A DNA stretch of 64,000 bases from Micromonospora antibiotica (GTDB lineage Bacteria > Actinomycetota > Actinomycetes > Mycobacteriales > Micromonosporaceae). Positions 1-8,665 of the stretch are shown one piece after another. The first letter of the stretch is position 1; each line of letters starts with the position of its first letter. The stretch is from positions 744,001-808,000 of the forward strand of contig NZ_JAGFWR010000001.1 of NCBI RefSeq assembly GCF_017599305.1. The letters run 5' to 3'. The translations under genes were made by a program, and so were the position numbers. The notes under the pieces are model-generated. The model was not told the DNA's origin and made no database searches. It saw nothing but the letters and a program-made list of their open reading frames with translations.

Positions 1-204
1 CCGCCCGACAGCCACCTGCGCGCCGTCCTCCGGGCGGTAGACGCCGTACGGGATCGACCCGGCGAAGGCCCGTTCCGTCGTCTCCCGACTGCGGTCGAGC
101 GCCCAGTAGGCGTCGGTGGAGAGCCAGTGGTGCACCCGGTCCCGGTCGATCCGCTCCGGGTCGGTGCTGAGCTGGTAGCCGTCAGGGCGGGTCAGCGAGA
201 ACAC
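1..204 (-). CDS. GNAT-type N-acetyltransferase, N-terminal part
   Basis: Only the first 68 codons are inside the window; the gene runs off the left edge. The N-terminus contains GYQLSTDPERID followed by a VHHWLSTDAYW segment and SIPYGVYRPEDGAQVA. This is the usual start of small actinobacterial GNAT acetyltransferases, which move an acetyl group from acetyl-CoA to an amine. The acceptor cannot be told from this fragment. The GTG at 202-204 is the only usable start because an in-frame stop lies at 214-216. No strong ribosome site is visible. Confidence 0.7.
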   Translation of the reverse strand, partial: MFSLTRPDGYQLSTDPERIDRDRVHHWLSTDAYWALDRSRETTERAFAGSIPYGVYRPEDGAQVAVGR

Positions 205-354
205 GTCGTCACGCTAACCCCATCCGGGGCCCGCCCCGCCAGCCAATTTCCGTCAGGTGGCCGCAGCTGGCCGGCCCGGCCACCGCCGTGCGGCTGGCAT
301 CCTGCCGGCCACCGCCCCGCGCCGGTCGGCATCGGGCGGTGGCCGGCAGGCGGG

Positions 355-741
355 TCAGTCGCGGTCGAGGATGGCGCCCAGGATCCAGGTCACGATGCCG
401 ACGAGCAGCGCGCCCAGCACCGCCTCCGGCCAGAACCCGTCCACGTGGAAGGGTAGGTTCGCCTGGTCGGCGATCCAGCTGGTGAGCAGGAACAGCAGAC
501 CGTTGACGACCAGTGCGATCAGCCCGAGGGTGAGCAGGTAGAAACCACAACCGACGGTCTTGATGATCGGCTGGAGCACCGCGTTGACCACGCCGAAGAT
601 CACCGAGACGAGCACCAGGGTGACGATCGCCTCGCCGGCCGAACCGGTGTCGAGGGTGATGCCCGGGATGAACAACGTCGCCAGCCAGAAGGCCACCACC
701 GTGGAGCCCAGCCGGATCAGAAGACCCTTCAGAAAATCCAT
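355..741 (-). CDS. Phage-holin-like four-helix membrane protein (holin superfamily IV type)
   Basis: A 128-residue protein with four predicted membrane helices, at about residues 8-26, 36-60, 66-88 and 105-124. It has short loops and the segment NAVLQPIIKTVGCGFYLLTLG, typical of the widespread mycobacterial-type four-helix holin-like family. Chromosomal members are common in actinobacteria; their role is not settled and they need not be phage-derived. Nothing phage-like is nearby. It lies downstream of eccE on the same strand, with 54 bases between the genes, but its function is probably unrelated. The ATG start is directly followed by a Met-Asp-Phe-Leu-Lys sequence, usual for this family. 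Confidence 0.82.
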   Translation of the reverse strand: MDFLKGLLIRLGSTVVAFWLATLFIPGITLDTGSAGEAIVTLVLVSVIFGVVNAVLQPIIKTVGCGFYLLTLGLIALVVNGLLFLLTSWIADQANLPFHVDGFWPEAVLGALLVGIVTWILGAILDRD

Positions 742-795
742 GGCCGGGATCGTGCCACGCCTGGTCCACCTGGGGAAACCGTCGTGGCTTTCCGG

Positions 796-2607
796 TCAGC
801 GCCGGCCGGGGCGCCCGACCAGCTGCGACTCGATCGCGGTGGGCGAAAGCAGTGCCCACCGCAACGCCCGCCGGTTGACCACCGCCACCATGTCGTCCCG
901 GATCCGGGTCAGCCACTCCGCCGAGCCGCCCAACCCCAGCGCGGTGCCCGCCAGGGCGGCCTCCGCCGGGTCGAGGGGTTGCAGCACCGCCAGGTCGGCC
1001 CGGCCCAGGGTGTCGACGTCCAGCGGGGTCAGCTCGTCCCGGACCACCAGGGTGGACACCCAGGCCGCCCCGGGTGGCGGCTCGGCCATGGTGCCCGCGT
1101 CGACCACCACCAGCAGCGGTCGCAGTGGCGAACCGGTGGCACCCGGTGGCCGCCCGGTCGGGACCACCACGACCCCGCCCTGCTGCCCGCCGACCCCCCG
1201 CACGAACGGCTCCCAGGAGCGCGGCCGGCCGGTCTGCACCAGCACCCCCGCGCCCAGCGCCAACGACCGCAGCACCAGCAGTTGGGCCGCGGCCAGCCCA
1301 CCGACCAGCACCAGCCGGGTGCCCTCGGCGCGGAACAGCCGGACGGTCACCGCACCACCGTGCCGGTTGGCCCCCACCATCAGCCCGGCCCCACCCAGGG
1401 TCAGCTCCGGTGGCTCCACCTGCGGTGCGGTCCCCTTCGCCAGCACCGGCACCGCCAACGGCAGCGTGGCGGCCAGGCCGGGGAGCTGCCCACCGTCGAG
1501 CCGGCGCAGCTCACCACCGGCGTCGGCGGCGAGCCGGCACAACCCTTCGGCGGCGAGCGCCAACCCGGCCGGCGTCGGGGCGGCCAGTCGTACCGTCAAC
1601 TCGGCCGGTGGGGGTGCGGTGTCGCCGCCGGACTGCGGACCGGCACAGAGCGACACGCTGGTGGCGGTCGCCGGCAGCGCCAGGAGCCGGGCCACCAACC
1701 GGCGACCCGGATCGGCCCGGGCGTCCGGCCAGCGGTCCCACCGGAAGGTGGCCTGGTGCAGGCCGCCGGTGCGCACCGTCGACCAGGTCTCCCGCACGGG
1801 CTGACCGGCGTCGTGGTGGGCGAGTTCACCCAGCACCCGCAGCGCCGCGTGCTCACCGAGCGGTCGGGCCGGCACCGGCCCGATCCGGCGGCCGATCCGG
1901 CGTACCGTACCGGCCAGCGCCCGGCGCAGGTCGCTGTCGGACCAGCCGGGCGCACGCAGCACCCGCACCGCGAGCAGGGCATGTTCCTGCCCCGGCAGCC
2001 GCCCCTCGGTCAGCTGCCGGTAGGACGTGCCCGCCGCGCCACCGGCCACCCCCGCCGCCGGGGCGGGCACGGCGTGCAGCAGCACCTGCACCCGCACGGG
2101 CGGTTGCGCCGTCCCGGCCGGCGGCAGCAGCGTGCCGGGGGCCGGCAGCGGGTGGGACCGGTCGCCGAGCAGGTCACCCGGGTCGCCCAGGTCGAGCAGG
2201 ACGGTCAGCCCGGTGCTGTCGTCGATCACCCCGGCCGGCCCGTCGGCCAGCTCCACCGGGCCCAGCACGGCGCCGGGGAGCACCAGGTCCAGCAGGGCCG
2301 CCAGGGCGGCGTCGAGGGGTAGCCCGCGCCGTCGGGTGAGGTAACCGGTGGCGGTGCCCCACCAGGCGAAGAGCCACCGCCCACGCCACCGCCCCCAGGC
2401 GAGGCCGGCCAGGACGACCGCCCCGACCGCGGCGAGTACGGCCGGCACCGCGCCGCGACCGTACGCGGCCAGCGGCAACGCGAGCGCCACCTGCGTGGCG
2501 ACCACCTGGCCGGCACGCACGGCGGAGCCCGTGCGGGCTCGGGGCGGGCCCCCGTGGCTCCGCGGCGGCTGTCGCCGGGCCGGACGATCGGTCGTGCCCG
2601 CCGACAC
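796..2607 (-). CDS. eccE: Type VII secretion protein EccE
   Basis: A 603-residue protein with two adjacent membrane helices near the N-terminus (about residues 36-75, around LPLAAYGRGAVPAVLAAVG), then a long soluble domain. This is the layout of EccE, the peripheral membrane subunit of ESX/type VII secretion complexes, although actinomycete EccE is poorly conserved in sequence. The GTG at 2605-2607 is chosen because a strong GGAGGAGG lies just upstream at 2612-2619; reading further upstream adds an arginine/proline-rich stretch with no coding character. Support comes from the divergent WXG100 pair and mycP next door. EccB, EccC and EccD are not in this window. Confidence 0.82.
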   Translation of the reverse strand: MSAGTTDRPARRQPPRSHGGPPRARTGSAVRAGQVVATQVALALPLAAYGRGAVPAVLAAVGAVVLAGLAWGRWRGRWLFAWWGTATGYLTRRRGLPLDAALAALLDLVLPGAVLGPVELADGPAGVIDDSTGLTVLLDLGDPGDLLGDRSHPLPAPGTLLPPAGTAQPPVRVQVLLHAVPAPAAGVAGGAAGTSYRQLTEGRLPGQEHALLAVRVLRAPGWSDSDLRRALAGTVRRIGRRIGPVPARPLGEHAALRVLGELAHHDAGQPVRETWSTVRTGGLHQATFRWDRWPDARADPGRRLVARLLALPATATSVSLCAGPQSGGDTAPPPAELTVRLAAPTPAGLALAAEGLCRLAADAGGELRRLDGGQLPGLAATLPLAVPVLAKGTAPQVEPPELTLGGAGLMVGANRHGGAVTVRLFRAEGTRLVLVGGLAAAQLLVLRSLALGAGVLVQTGRPRSWEPFVRGVGGQQGGVVVVPTGRPPGATGSPLRPLLVVVDAGTMAEPPPGAAWVSTLVVRDELTPLDVDTLGRADLAVLQPLDPAEAALAGTALGLGGSAEWLTRIRDDMVAVVNRRALRWALLSPTAIESQLVGRPGRR

Positions 2608-3104
2608 CGCGCCTCCTCCGTCACGCTCTCCGCCCACCCCGGGACCTGGTGGTCGATCTGCTGCTGTGTCGTGGCCGATCCCGGCGCGGCCGGTGTCGGC
2701 GTCGTCGTGGTGCGGGCACCTCGTGCTGCGGGTGGGCCCCGGTGCGGGTGGGCCCGTGGTGATGTGCGTGCGGCTCGTGGTGTGCCGGTGACCGACCCGG
2801 GTGGGGTCGGGTGTCCGGGTGGATCGCCCCCACCGGTGGGGATGGGTCCGACCACAGCGGACCGCAACGCGACGGAGGCGTGACCCATGGTAGTGGCCCG
2901 GTCGGTCCGATGGGGACCCCGGCCGGCCGCCCATGCCGAGGTTGTCCACAGGGGAGGGCGGCGGGGTAGCACAACCGGGATGGTGCGACTACCGTCAGCG
3001 ACGAGTTTCGCCGACATCGTCCCGCCAGGCCCACTGCCGGCGGGCCGCCGTCCCCCATGGCGGGCGTGGATCGGCTCCGACCGAAGAGACGAGGTGACGT
3101 CCGG
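2608..3104. other. Divergent intergenic region between eccE and the WXG100 pair
   Basis: A 497-base gap that must hold the promoters for both directions. It has G/T-rich imperfect repeats around 2700-2830. A TTGTCCACA at 2942-2950 matches an actinomycete DnaA-box-like 9-mer, with nothing around it to suggest an origin. A possible short reading frame from an ATG at 2887 has a GGAGG upstream but overlaps the next gene and has no coding character. Confidence 0.4.
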
Positions 3105-3422
3105 ATGGCCCAGACCCAGGCAGAGGCTGCGGTGATGCAGCGCACCGCTGCGAAGTTCGAGCAGGTCGACCAGTCGTTGCAGGCCATGCTGACCGGCCTG
3201 ATGACCGAGCTGGAGGTGTTGCAGCAGGCCTGGCGGGGTGCCGGTGGGCGCTCGTTCGCACAGGTCAAACAGCAGTGGGGAAAAGACCAGGCCGCGCTGC
3301 ACCAGGCGCTGCGGGAGACCGCGACGGCCATCCGCACCGCCGGCCGGCACTACGACGTCTCGGACACCGATGCCGCCAGCCGGGTCGCCGGCACCAATCG
3401 CGGCATCCAACTGCCACTCTGA
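3105..3422 (+). CDS. WXG100 family type VII secretion substrate (first of pair)
   Basis: A 105-residue, all-helical protein with the WXG motif as WRG in QQAWRGAGG near residue 45. Near the C-terminus is a YDVSD segment that fits the Y-x-x-x-D/E type VII export signal. WXG100 proteins form helical hairpins and dimerise with a partner, which is then secreted by the ESX machine; the gene just downstream is the obvious partner. The ATG at 3105 is preferred over upstream codons because a GAGGTGA ribosome site lies at 3091-3097. Confidence 0.9.
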   Translation: MAQTQAEAAVMQRTAAKFEQVDQSLQAMLTGLMTELEVLQQAWRGAGGRSFAQVKQQWGKDQAALHQALRETATAIRTAGRHYDVSDTDAASRVAGTNRGIQLPL

Positions 3423-3446
3423 ACCATCCCGGGGAGGGACCATCCG

Positions 3447-3740
3447 ATGGACCACGGTGTGCTGGTCGTCAACTTCGCCGCCCTGCACCAGGCCGGCGCG
3501 GACATCCAGAAGGCGTTGAACACCCTCGACGCGCAGCTCGGTCAACTGGAGCGGGATGCCGCCCCGCTGATCGCCGGCTGGGACGGTGAGGCCCGGCAGG
3601 CGTACGAGCAACGGCAGGCGCGGTGGCGGTCCGCCTCGCAGGACCTCCAGGCCATGCTGCGCGACATCAAGCTCGCGGTGGACGACTCCGCCGCCGACTA
3701 CCTCAACACCGAGAAGCGCAACGTCGGCCTGTTCCAGTGA
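3447..3740 (+). CDS. WXG100 family type VII secretion substrate (second of pair)
   Basis: A 97-residue helical protein with WDG (AGWDGEARQAY) at the hairpin turn. A YLNTE segment near the C-terminus fits the Y-x-x-x-E secretion signal. It follows the first WXG100 gene after 24 bases with its own GGGGAGGG ribosome site, so the two are co-transcribed and likely form an EsxB/EsxA-type heterodimer. Here both partners have the C-terminal signal, while in mycobacterial pairs usually only one does. Confidence 0.9.
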   Translation: MDHGVLVVNFAALHQAGADIQKALNTLDAQLGQLERDAAPLIAGWDGEARQAYEQRQARWRSASQDLQAMLRDIKLAVDDSAADYLNTEKRNVGLFQ

Positions 3741-3845
3741 GCCGCCCGTGCTGGCGGCAGCGTCCGACGACCCACCGGTCGGGCGCTGCCGCCAGGCGGG
3801 CCCGGCCGGGTGTCGTCGTCGGGCGGATCCGGCCGGGCACTGCCG

Positions 3846-5066
3846 TCAGGCGGACCTGGCCGGGTGCCAGCGTCGGCGGCCGCCCCGGGGGAGCACCACC
3901 GCCAGCAGCACCGCCACCGCGAGCGCCCCGCCGGTGACCGTGGCGACCAGCAGTGCCCGGTCCCGGGCCGCCGCCCGGCGGTGCTGCCGGGCCAGCAGCG
4001 CCGGGTCGGCCCGCTCCGCCGGCAGCGCCAGCGTCGACCGGGCGGCCGGCCCGGGACCGGTGCCGGTCTCCACGACCGCCCGGTACGGGTTGAGCACGCC
4101 GGCCCCGTAGCCACCCCGCCGCCCGCCCGGCGCCGGATCGGTGGTGCCCACGATCCGGCGCGTCACCTCGGCGGCGCTGAGTTCCGGCCGGTACTGCCGC
4201 AGCAACGCCGCGGTGGCCGCCACGAACGGGGCGGCGTAACTGGTCCCCTCGGCACGTTGATGGCCCTGCCCCGGCGCGGCCATCAACACCTCACTGCCCG
4301 GGGCGACCAGGTCGACGTACGTCCCGACCTGCGAGAACGAGGTGCGGGTGCCCGCCGGGGTGATCGCACCGACACCGAGCACCCCGTCGTACGCGGCGGG
4401 GTAGGGCAGCGGGTCGCCACCGTCGTGCAGGTTGCCGGCGGCGGCCACCACGACCACGTCGCGCCGGACCGCGTAGTCGATGGCGTCCCGCACGGCCGGG
4501 TTGTCGGCGTACAGGACGACGGAGAGGTTGAGCACGTCGGCGTCGTGGTCCACCGCCCAGCGGACGGCCCGGGCGAAGTCGGCGGCGCTGACCGTACGCC
4601 CCGACTCGCGCCCCTCGACGACCTGCTGTTCGCTCACCCGTACCGGCAGGATGCGGGACCCGGGAGCGAGCCCGCGGAAGGCCACCCCCGCCCCCTCCCC
4701 GGCGGCGATGATGCTGGCCACTCCGGTGCCGTGACCGGCGCAGTCGCGGGTGCCGTCGCCGCCCGGGTCGAGGAAGTCCGCGCCGTCGAGCACCCGGCCC
4801 CGCAACTGGGGGTGCCGCCGGTCGACACCCGAGTCGATCACCGCGACGGTGACGCCGGTGCCGGTGGCGAGCGGGGCGATCCGCTCCGGGGCGTACCGTC
4901 GCTGGGGCCAGGGGAGGGCGGCGACCGGCCTGGCCGGCGCGGGCGCGGTGGCGCAGGCCGGGGCGGCGTGGGCCGGGGTGACCGACGACACGGTGACCGC
5001 CGGCAGCGCGGCGAGCAGGGCCGCCGCCAGAATGGTGGGCGCTTGTCGGCTGCCGGGTCGGGGCAT
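3846..5066 (-). CDS. mycP: Mycosin, type VII secretion-associated subtilisin-like protease
   Basis: A 406-residue subtilisin-family protease with a signal peptide (about residues 1-35, ending AHAAP). The catalytic triad is Asp78 (AVIDSGVD), His112 (GHGTGVAS) and Ser276 (GTSYAAP), with the oxyanion Asn at 212 (AAAGN). A C-terminal membrane helix (about 375-398) is followed by an arginine-rich tail. Mycosins sit on the outer face of the membrane, process some ESX substrates and stabilise the ESX complex. The gene is convergent with the WXG100 pair, with about 105 bases between the stops. All catalytic residues are present, so it should be active. Confidence 0.93.
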   Translation of the reverse strand: MPRPGSRQAPTILAAALLAALPAVTVSSVTPAHAAPACATAPAPARPVAALPWPQRRYAPERIAPLATGTGVTVAVIDSGVDRRHPQLRGRVLDGADFLDPGGDGTRDCAGHGTGVASIIAAGEGAGVAFRGLAPGSRILPVRVSEQQVVEGRESGRTVSAADFARAVRWAVDHDADVLNLSVVLYADNPAVRDAIDYAVRRDVVVVAAAGNLHDGGDPLPYPAAYDGVLGVGAITPAGTRTSFSQVGTYVDLVAPGSEVLMAAPGQGHQRAEGTSYAAPFVAATAALLRQYRPELSAAEVTRRIVGTTDPAPGGRRGGYGAGVLNPYRAVVETGTGPGPAARSTLALPAERADPALLARQHRRAAARDRALLVATVTGGALAVAVLLAVVLPRGGRRRWHPARSA

Positions 5067-5110
5067 CGACCGCCTCCGTATCGTGTCGACTCCGTAACGC
5101 GATGTTAGTG

Positions 5111-5178
5111 CCTGGTCAGCTACCAGGTCGGCCGGCCGGTGACCGACTTATTGTGATCTTGTTTTCACCTTGTAGGTT
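5111..5178 (+). promoter_or_regulatory. Probable promoter and inverted repeat upstream of the SseB-family gene
   Basis: TTGTGA at 5151-5156 and TAGGTT at 5173-5178 are 16 bases apart, a plausible -35/-10 pair 42 bases before the start at 5220. Upstream, CCTGG and CCAGG at 5111-5127 form a short inverted repeat that could be an operator shared with divergent mycP. Confidence 0.45.
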
Positions 5179-5219
5179 GTACGCGACGCCTGTGGCCTGA
5201 TCCGGGAGGAGAGGTGGCC

Positions 5220-8117
5220 GTGACCGACTGGGAGCCGGCTACCGAGGCCGAGACGGCGATGCGTGACGCGCTGCGCGCCAGCGACCAGGAACGCTACTTC
5301 CGGATTCTGGCTGGTACGGACCTTTTCCTTCCGGTCTCCGGCCAGGCTCTCGCCGGGGCGACGCCGATGGGTTGGGGCACCTGGACCACCGGTGGCCGGA
5401 CCCACGTGTTGGCCTTCACCTCGGCCGCCGCCATGCACGCCTGCCTCGGCGCCTCCGCCGGTCCGTGCCGGCGCAGCCGCTACGCCGACCTGGCCGTCGA
5501 GTGGCCCAACCACGAGTGGTGGCTGGCGGTGAATCCCGGGCTGCCGATCGAGGGCTACCTGCCTGCGTGGTTCGTGTCCCAGCTCTCCCGGGGCGACGTG
5601 CGGTTGCCCGGTCGCGCCCCGGGCGTGCGGTCCCGCCAGGAGCCCGACCGGACGCCGGGTTGGCTCCCGGCCGACGGGACGTCCGACGTCGAACCGACCG
5701 CCGACCTCTCCGCCGGCCCCGCCGGCTGGGCCCCGCCCCGCCCGGTCCCCTCAGCAGCCTCGGTACCACCCGCCGGTGGTGCCGCCCGCCCGGCGGAGGG
5801 TGCGTCGCTGACCGACGAGCGGGGTCATCCGGTCGCCGCGCCCGGTGGCCCACGCGACGTCGCTGCCGGGTCGCCCGATCACGGCCGGTCCGCCGGCCCG
5901 GCGTCCCCCGACCCCGCTCCGGCACCCGGCCAGCACAACGGCGGCTGGTCCACGGTCCCCCGCCGCCGCCTCCTGGGCGAGGAAGCCGCCGGTCCGACCA
6001 ACGGGCGTACCTCGTTCTTCGAACCGTCCGCCGCCCGGGGCGCCTCCCGGTCACCGCGGGACAACCCGCTGCGTTCCGGCGAACGGGCGACGCCACCGGC
6101 CCGGCCCGGCATGGGTGGTCAGCCCTTCCCCCGGCGTCGTCCGGCGCCCGCCCAACCGGTCGAGGACGAAACCACCCGGGCGTTCCAGGTCGGCCCGCCC
6201 GGCCAGCCGTCCCGCCCCGCTCCGGGCAACGGGCCGGCGGCCGCCGGCCGTCAACCCGACCCGCTGGCCGAGGAGCCGACCCGGGCCTTCCGGGTGGGGC
6301 CGCCTGCCGCAGAGGCGACCCAGGCCCTACCCCGCCGGCAGCCGGCCCCGGACGCGTCGGCGGGCATCCGGCAGCCGCCACCTGCCGGCCCGTCCGGCGG
6401 CAGGGCCGACATGTTCGCCAGCGCGAACGGCATGCCCGCTGCGAACGGTATGCCCGCCGCGAATGGCACGTCCGGTCCGGTGCCGGACGAGGCGGAGGAG
6501 GTGCCGCCCTCCGCCGCCGAACCGGTCTCCGGGCCGCCGGCGTCGCGCCGGGGGTTCACGCCCATCGTGATAGAGGGGGTGATCCTGGAGTCTCGCGACC
6601 TGCCCGTCGCCCCCGCTCCGGCCGCTGCCCCGACCCCACCGGTCGTCCCGACGCCAGCTCCCGCGCCGCCGGTCGTGCCCGTGCCAGCTCCCGCGCCGCC
6701 GGTCGCGCCCGCGCCAGCTCCCGCGCCGCCGGTGGCCCCGGTGGCGGCTCCCGCGTCGCCGGTGGCCCCTGGGCCGTCGTTCGGCCCGGTGGCGGCTGCG
6801 GGCGGCCCGGTCGCCGAGGACACGGTCAACCTCAACGGGAACGCCGGGCCGCCCGCGCCACCCGTTCAGCCCTCCGCCGCCGGGCCGACCCCCTCGGCGT
6901 CAGTCGCCGGGTCGACCTCCCCGACGCCCGCCACGGGTGCGGCCACCCGGCCCGCCTCCGACGACCTGTGGACTCCGGCCTCCGAACGGGCCGCGAAGGC
7001 GGTTCCATCGCAGGTGGCGGCGGGGCCCGCTGCCGTCCCGGTGGCTGCGGCGGTGGACCCGGGTCCGGTCACCGCCGCGTCGGCCGGGTTCGCCACGACG
7101 CCCCCGCCCGTCGCCGCCCCGGCAGCCCCGCCCGTCGCCGCCGTCGACGAGTCGTTCCTGCCCGCCAACGAGGTCGAGGAGAACCTGCTGGACGCCGCCG
7201 GTGCCGGCAGCACCGACGGTTTCCTCTCCACCCTGCTGCTGGCCCGGGTGCTGCTGCCGGTCAATCCCGATTCGGTGACCGGCAGCCGGCCCGGCGAGCC
7301 CGGCTTCGCGTGGCGCACCGGCACCACGGACGGCGAGACGTTCGTGGTGGTCTACACCTCACCGGAACGGCTGGCCGAGCACGACGTACCACCGGTCGAG
7401 ACGATCGAGGTGCGCTTCGTGCAGTTGATCCGGTGTTGGCCGGACCCGAGTTGGGCGTTCGCCGTCAACCCCGGCACCCCGGTCGGGGCCAAGCTCCCCG
7501 GCGAGCAGATCGTCGCCCTGGCCAGCTGGGCGGCCGAGGTCGGGCTGGGCGACGAGGCGGACCTGGAGCCGGTGGCCGCCGCCGAGGCGCCGGCCGAACG
7601 CACCCGGTACGCCCCGCCGGCCACCGATCCGTCCCGCCCGGTGGTGATGCAGAAGGCGATCGCCCCGAGCCAGCTCGCCTACTACCTGGAACGCGGCTAC
7701 GACCGGGTCTCCGGTTTCGTGCACCGGGCCGGTGAACTGGCCCACCTGACAACCCCGGCGGAGCTGCACGACGCCCTGGGACTGGGCTACCCGGGCTCCC
7801 CCTTCGCCCGCGACGCCGAGGCGGCCTACGTGCTGCGCTGGCCGGCGTACCGGCCGAGCCTCTACCGCATCCCGTACGGCGGGCAGAACGAGGCGGCGAT
7901 GCGGGCCATGGAGGGCTGGGTCATCGAACGTGCGCCGTTCCGGGGCAACGGATTCGCCCCGGGGGAGAGCAGCGACGTGGTGGCTGAGTTCAAGGTGGAC
8001 AGTGCCCGGCTGCCGCACGGGGCGCAGCTCTGGCGGATCGGCGCGGAGGGCACCGAAGGGGTCATCGCCATCCTGGACACCGACGCGCTGGTCTGGCGAC
8101 GGGTGGGGCAGTCGTGA
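5220..8117 (+). CDS. Giant SseB-domain protein with proline-rich linker, type VII secretion-linked
   Basis: A 965-residue protein in three parts. Residues about 5-125 form an SseB-like domain (FLPVSGQAL, WWLAVNPGLPIEGYLP). Residues about 125-640 are a proline/alanine-rich low-complexity linker with a 10-residue repeat. Residues about 640-775 form a second SseB-like domain (WAFAVNPGTPVGAKLPGEQI), and 805-965 are a domain I do not recognise (YYLERGYDRVSGFVH to LVWRRV). SseB-like domains recur in actinobacterial type VII neighbourhoods. The C-terminal domain plus a small overlapping downstream gene resembles an effector/partner arrangement; this is inference. The GTG at 5220 is preferred over the GTG at 5214 because GGGAGGAGAG then sits 6-7 bases upstream. 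No signal peptide. Confidence 0.75.
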   Translation: MTDWEPATEAETAMRDALRASDQERYFRILAGTDLFLPVSGQALAGATPMGWGTWTTGGRTHVLAFTSAAAMHACLGASAGPCRRSRYADLAVEWPNHEWWLAVNPGLPIEGYLPAWFVSQLSRGDVRLPGRAPGVRSRQEPDRTPGWLPADGTSDVEPTADLSAGPAGWAPPRPVPSAASVPPAGGAARPAEGASLTDERGHPVAAPGGPRDVAAGSPDHGRSAGPASPDPAPAPGQHNGGWSTVPRRRLLGEEAAGPTNGRTSFFEPSAARGASRSPRDNPLRSGERATPPARPGMGGQPFPRRRPAPAQPVEDETTRAFQVGPPGQPSRPAPGNGPAAAGRQPDPLAEEPTRAFRVGPPAAEATQALPRRQPAPDASAGIRQPPPAGPSGGRADMFASANGMPAANGMPAANGTSGPVPDEAEEVPPSAAEPVSGPPASRRGFTPIVIEGVILESRDLPVAPAPAAAPTPPVVPTPAPAPPVVPVPAPAPPVAPAPAPAPPVAPVAAPASPVAPGPSFGPVAAAGGPVAEDTVNLNGNAGPPAPPVQPSAAGPTPSASVAGSTSPTPATGAATRPASDDLWTPASERAAKAVPSQVAAGPAAVPVAAAVDPGPVTAASAGFATTPPPVAAPAAPPVAAVDESFLPANEVEENLLDAAGAGSTDGFLSTLLLARVLLPVNPDSVTGSRPGEPGFAWRTGTTDGETFVVVYTSPERLAEHDVPPVETIEVRFVQLIRCWPDPSWAFAVNPGTPVGAKLPGEQIVALASWAAEVGLGDEADLEPVAAAEAPAERTRYAPPATDPSRPVVMQKAIAPSQLAYYLERGYDRVSGFVHRAGELAHLTTPAELHDALGLGYPGSPFARDAEAAYVLRWPAYRPSLYRIPYGGQNEAAMRAMEGWVIERAPFRGNGFAPGESSDVVAEFKVDSARLPHGAQLWRIGAEGTEGVIAILDTDALVWRRVGQS
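6653..6772 (+). repeat. 30-bp tandem repeat coding a Pro/Ala decapeptide
   Basis: About four copies of a 30-base unit beginning GCCAGCTCC (starts near 6653, 6683, 6713 and 6743, the last diverged). It encodes repeats of the type PAPAPPVVPV inside the linker of the SseB-family protein. Copy number is likely variable between strains. Confidence 0.8.
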
Positions 8118-8479
8118 TGCGCGACGGCTACGTGGCCCGTTGGCAGGGCCGGGAATACCAGGTCAGCCCGGACGGCGACCATGTACGGATCTACCAGCCG
8201 GAGCCCGCGGACGGCTTCGAGGAGGTACGCCCCGGCCGGTACGTGCGGGTCGTCCCGGCCGGCGAGGTCGAGAAGTTGGCGTACGTGCGGACCACCTGCA
8301 CCTGGCAGGGGCAACCGTTCATCGTGCTCGGTGAGCACGACGGCTGGCTGCGGGTCGAGTACACCGGTGGTCGCTGGCCGGTGGCGCAGGCGATGGGGCT
8401 TGAGGTCTTCGACTTCGGCGTCTACCAGGGTTGGGCACCGGCCGCCGAGGTCGTCGACCTGCGCGAACAGCGGGTCTGA
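8114..8479 (+). CDS. Small protein overlapping the SseB-family gene; function unknown
   Basis: A 121-residue, probably all-beta cytoplasmic protein rich in aromatic residues (DGYVARWQGREYQVSP, HDGWLRVEYTGG). I recognise no known family. Its start overlaps the stop of the upstream gene (GTG at 8114, or the ATG at 8117 as TGATG), so the two are translationally coupled and probably work together. The overlap, the small size and the position after a multidomain protein with an unrecognised C-terminal domain would fit an immunity or chaperone partner. That is inference only. Confidence 0.75.
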   Translation: MMRDGYVARWQGREYQVSPDGDHVRIYQPEPADGFEEVRPGRYVRVVPAGEVEKLAYVRTTCTWQGQPFIVLGEHDGWLRVEYTGGRWPVAQAMGLEVFDFGVYQGWAPAAEVVDLREQRV

Positions 8480-8500
8480 CCCTCGGCCCACGGTCGTCGG

Positions 8501-8575
8501 GCCAGCCGGCAGCGGACCAGCCGGCAGCGGGCCAGCCGGCAGCGGGCCAGCCGGCAGCGGGCCAGCCGGCAGCGG
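8501..8575. repeat. 15-bp tandem repeat, five copies
   Basis: Five copies of GCCAGCCGGCAGCGG, with the second changed only at its first base, starting 8501, 8516, 8531, 8546 and 8561. It lies just after the stop of the small partner gene. Each unit carries GCCGGC and the array could fold, so it may act as a transcription or mRNA end element, but it lacks a clear terminator shape. Confidence 0.85.
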
Positions 8576-8665
8576 ATCCGTCGACACGGCGCTCGTGACC
8601 GTCGGCAGCGGGTGGCCGGCGGTGAGGGTGGCCCGCTCACCGTCGTCGACCGGGTACGGGCCGGG

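Noticed and set aside
355..741. Prophage remnant suggested by the holin-like gene
   Set aside because: No lysin, integrase or phage structural gene nearby; this family is common on actinobacterial chromosomes.
2608..2949. N-terminal extension of EccE by 114 residues
   Set aside because: Arg/Thr/His/Pro-rich, no ribosome site, while GGAGGAGG precedes GTG 2607.
2887..3135. Short frame with GGAGG upstream before the first WXG100 gene
   Set aside because: Arg/Pro-rich, overlaps the WXG100 start by 31 bases, no family resemblance.
8501..8575. CRISPR-like array
   Set aside because: Repeats are contiguous 15-mers with no spacers and no cas genes nearby.
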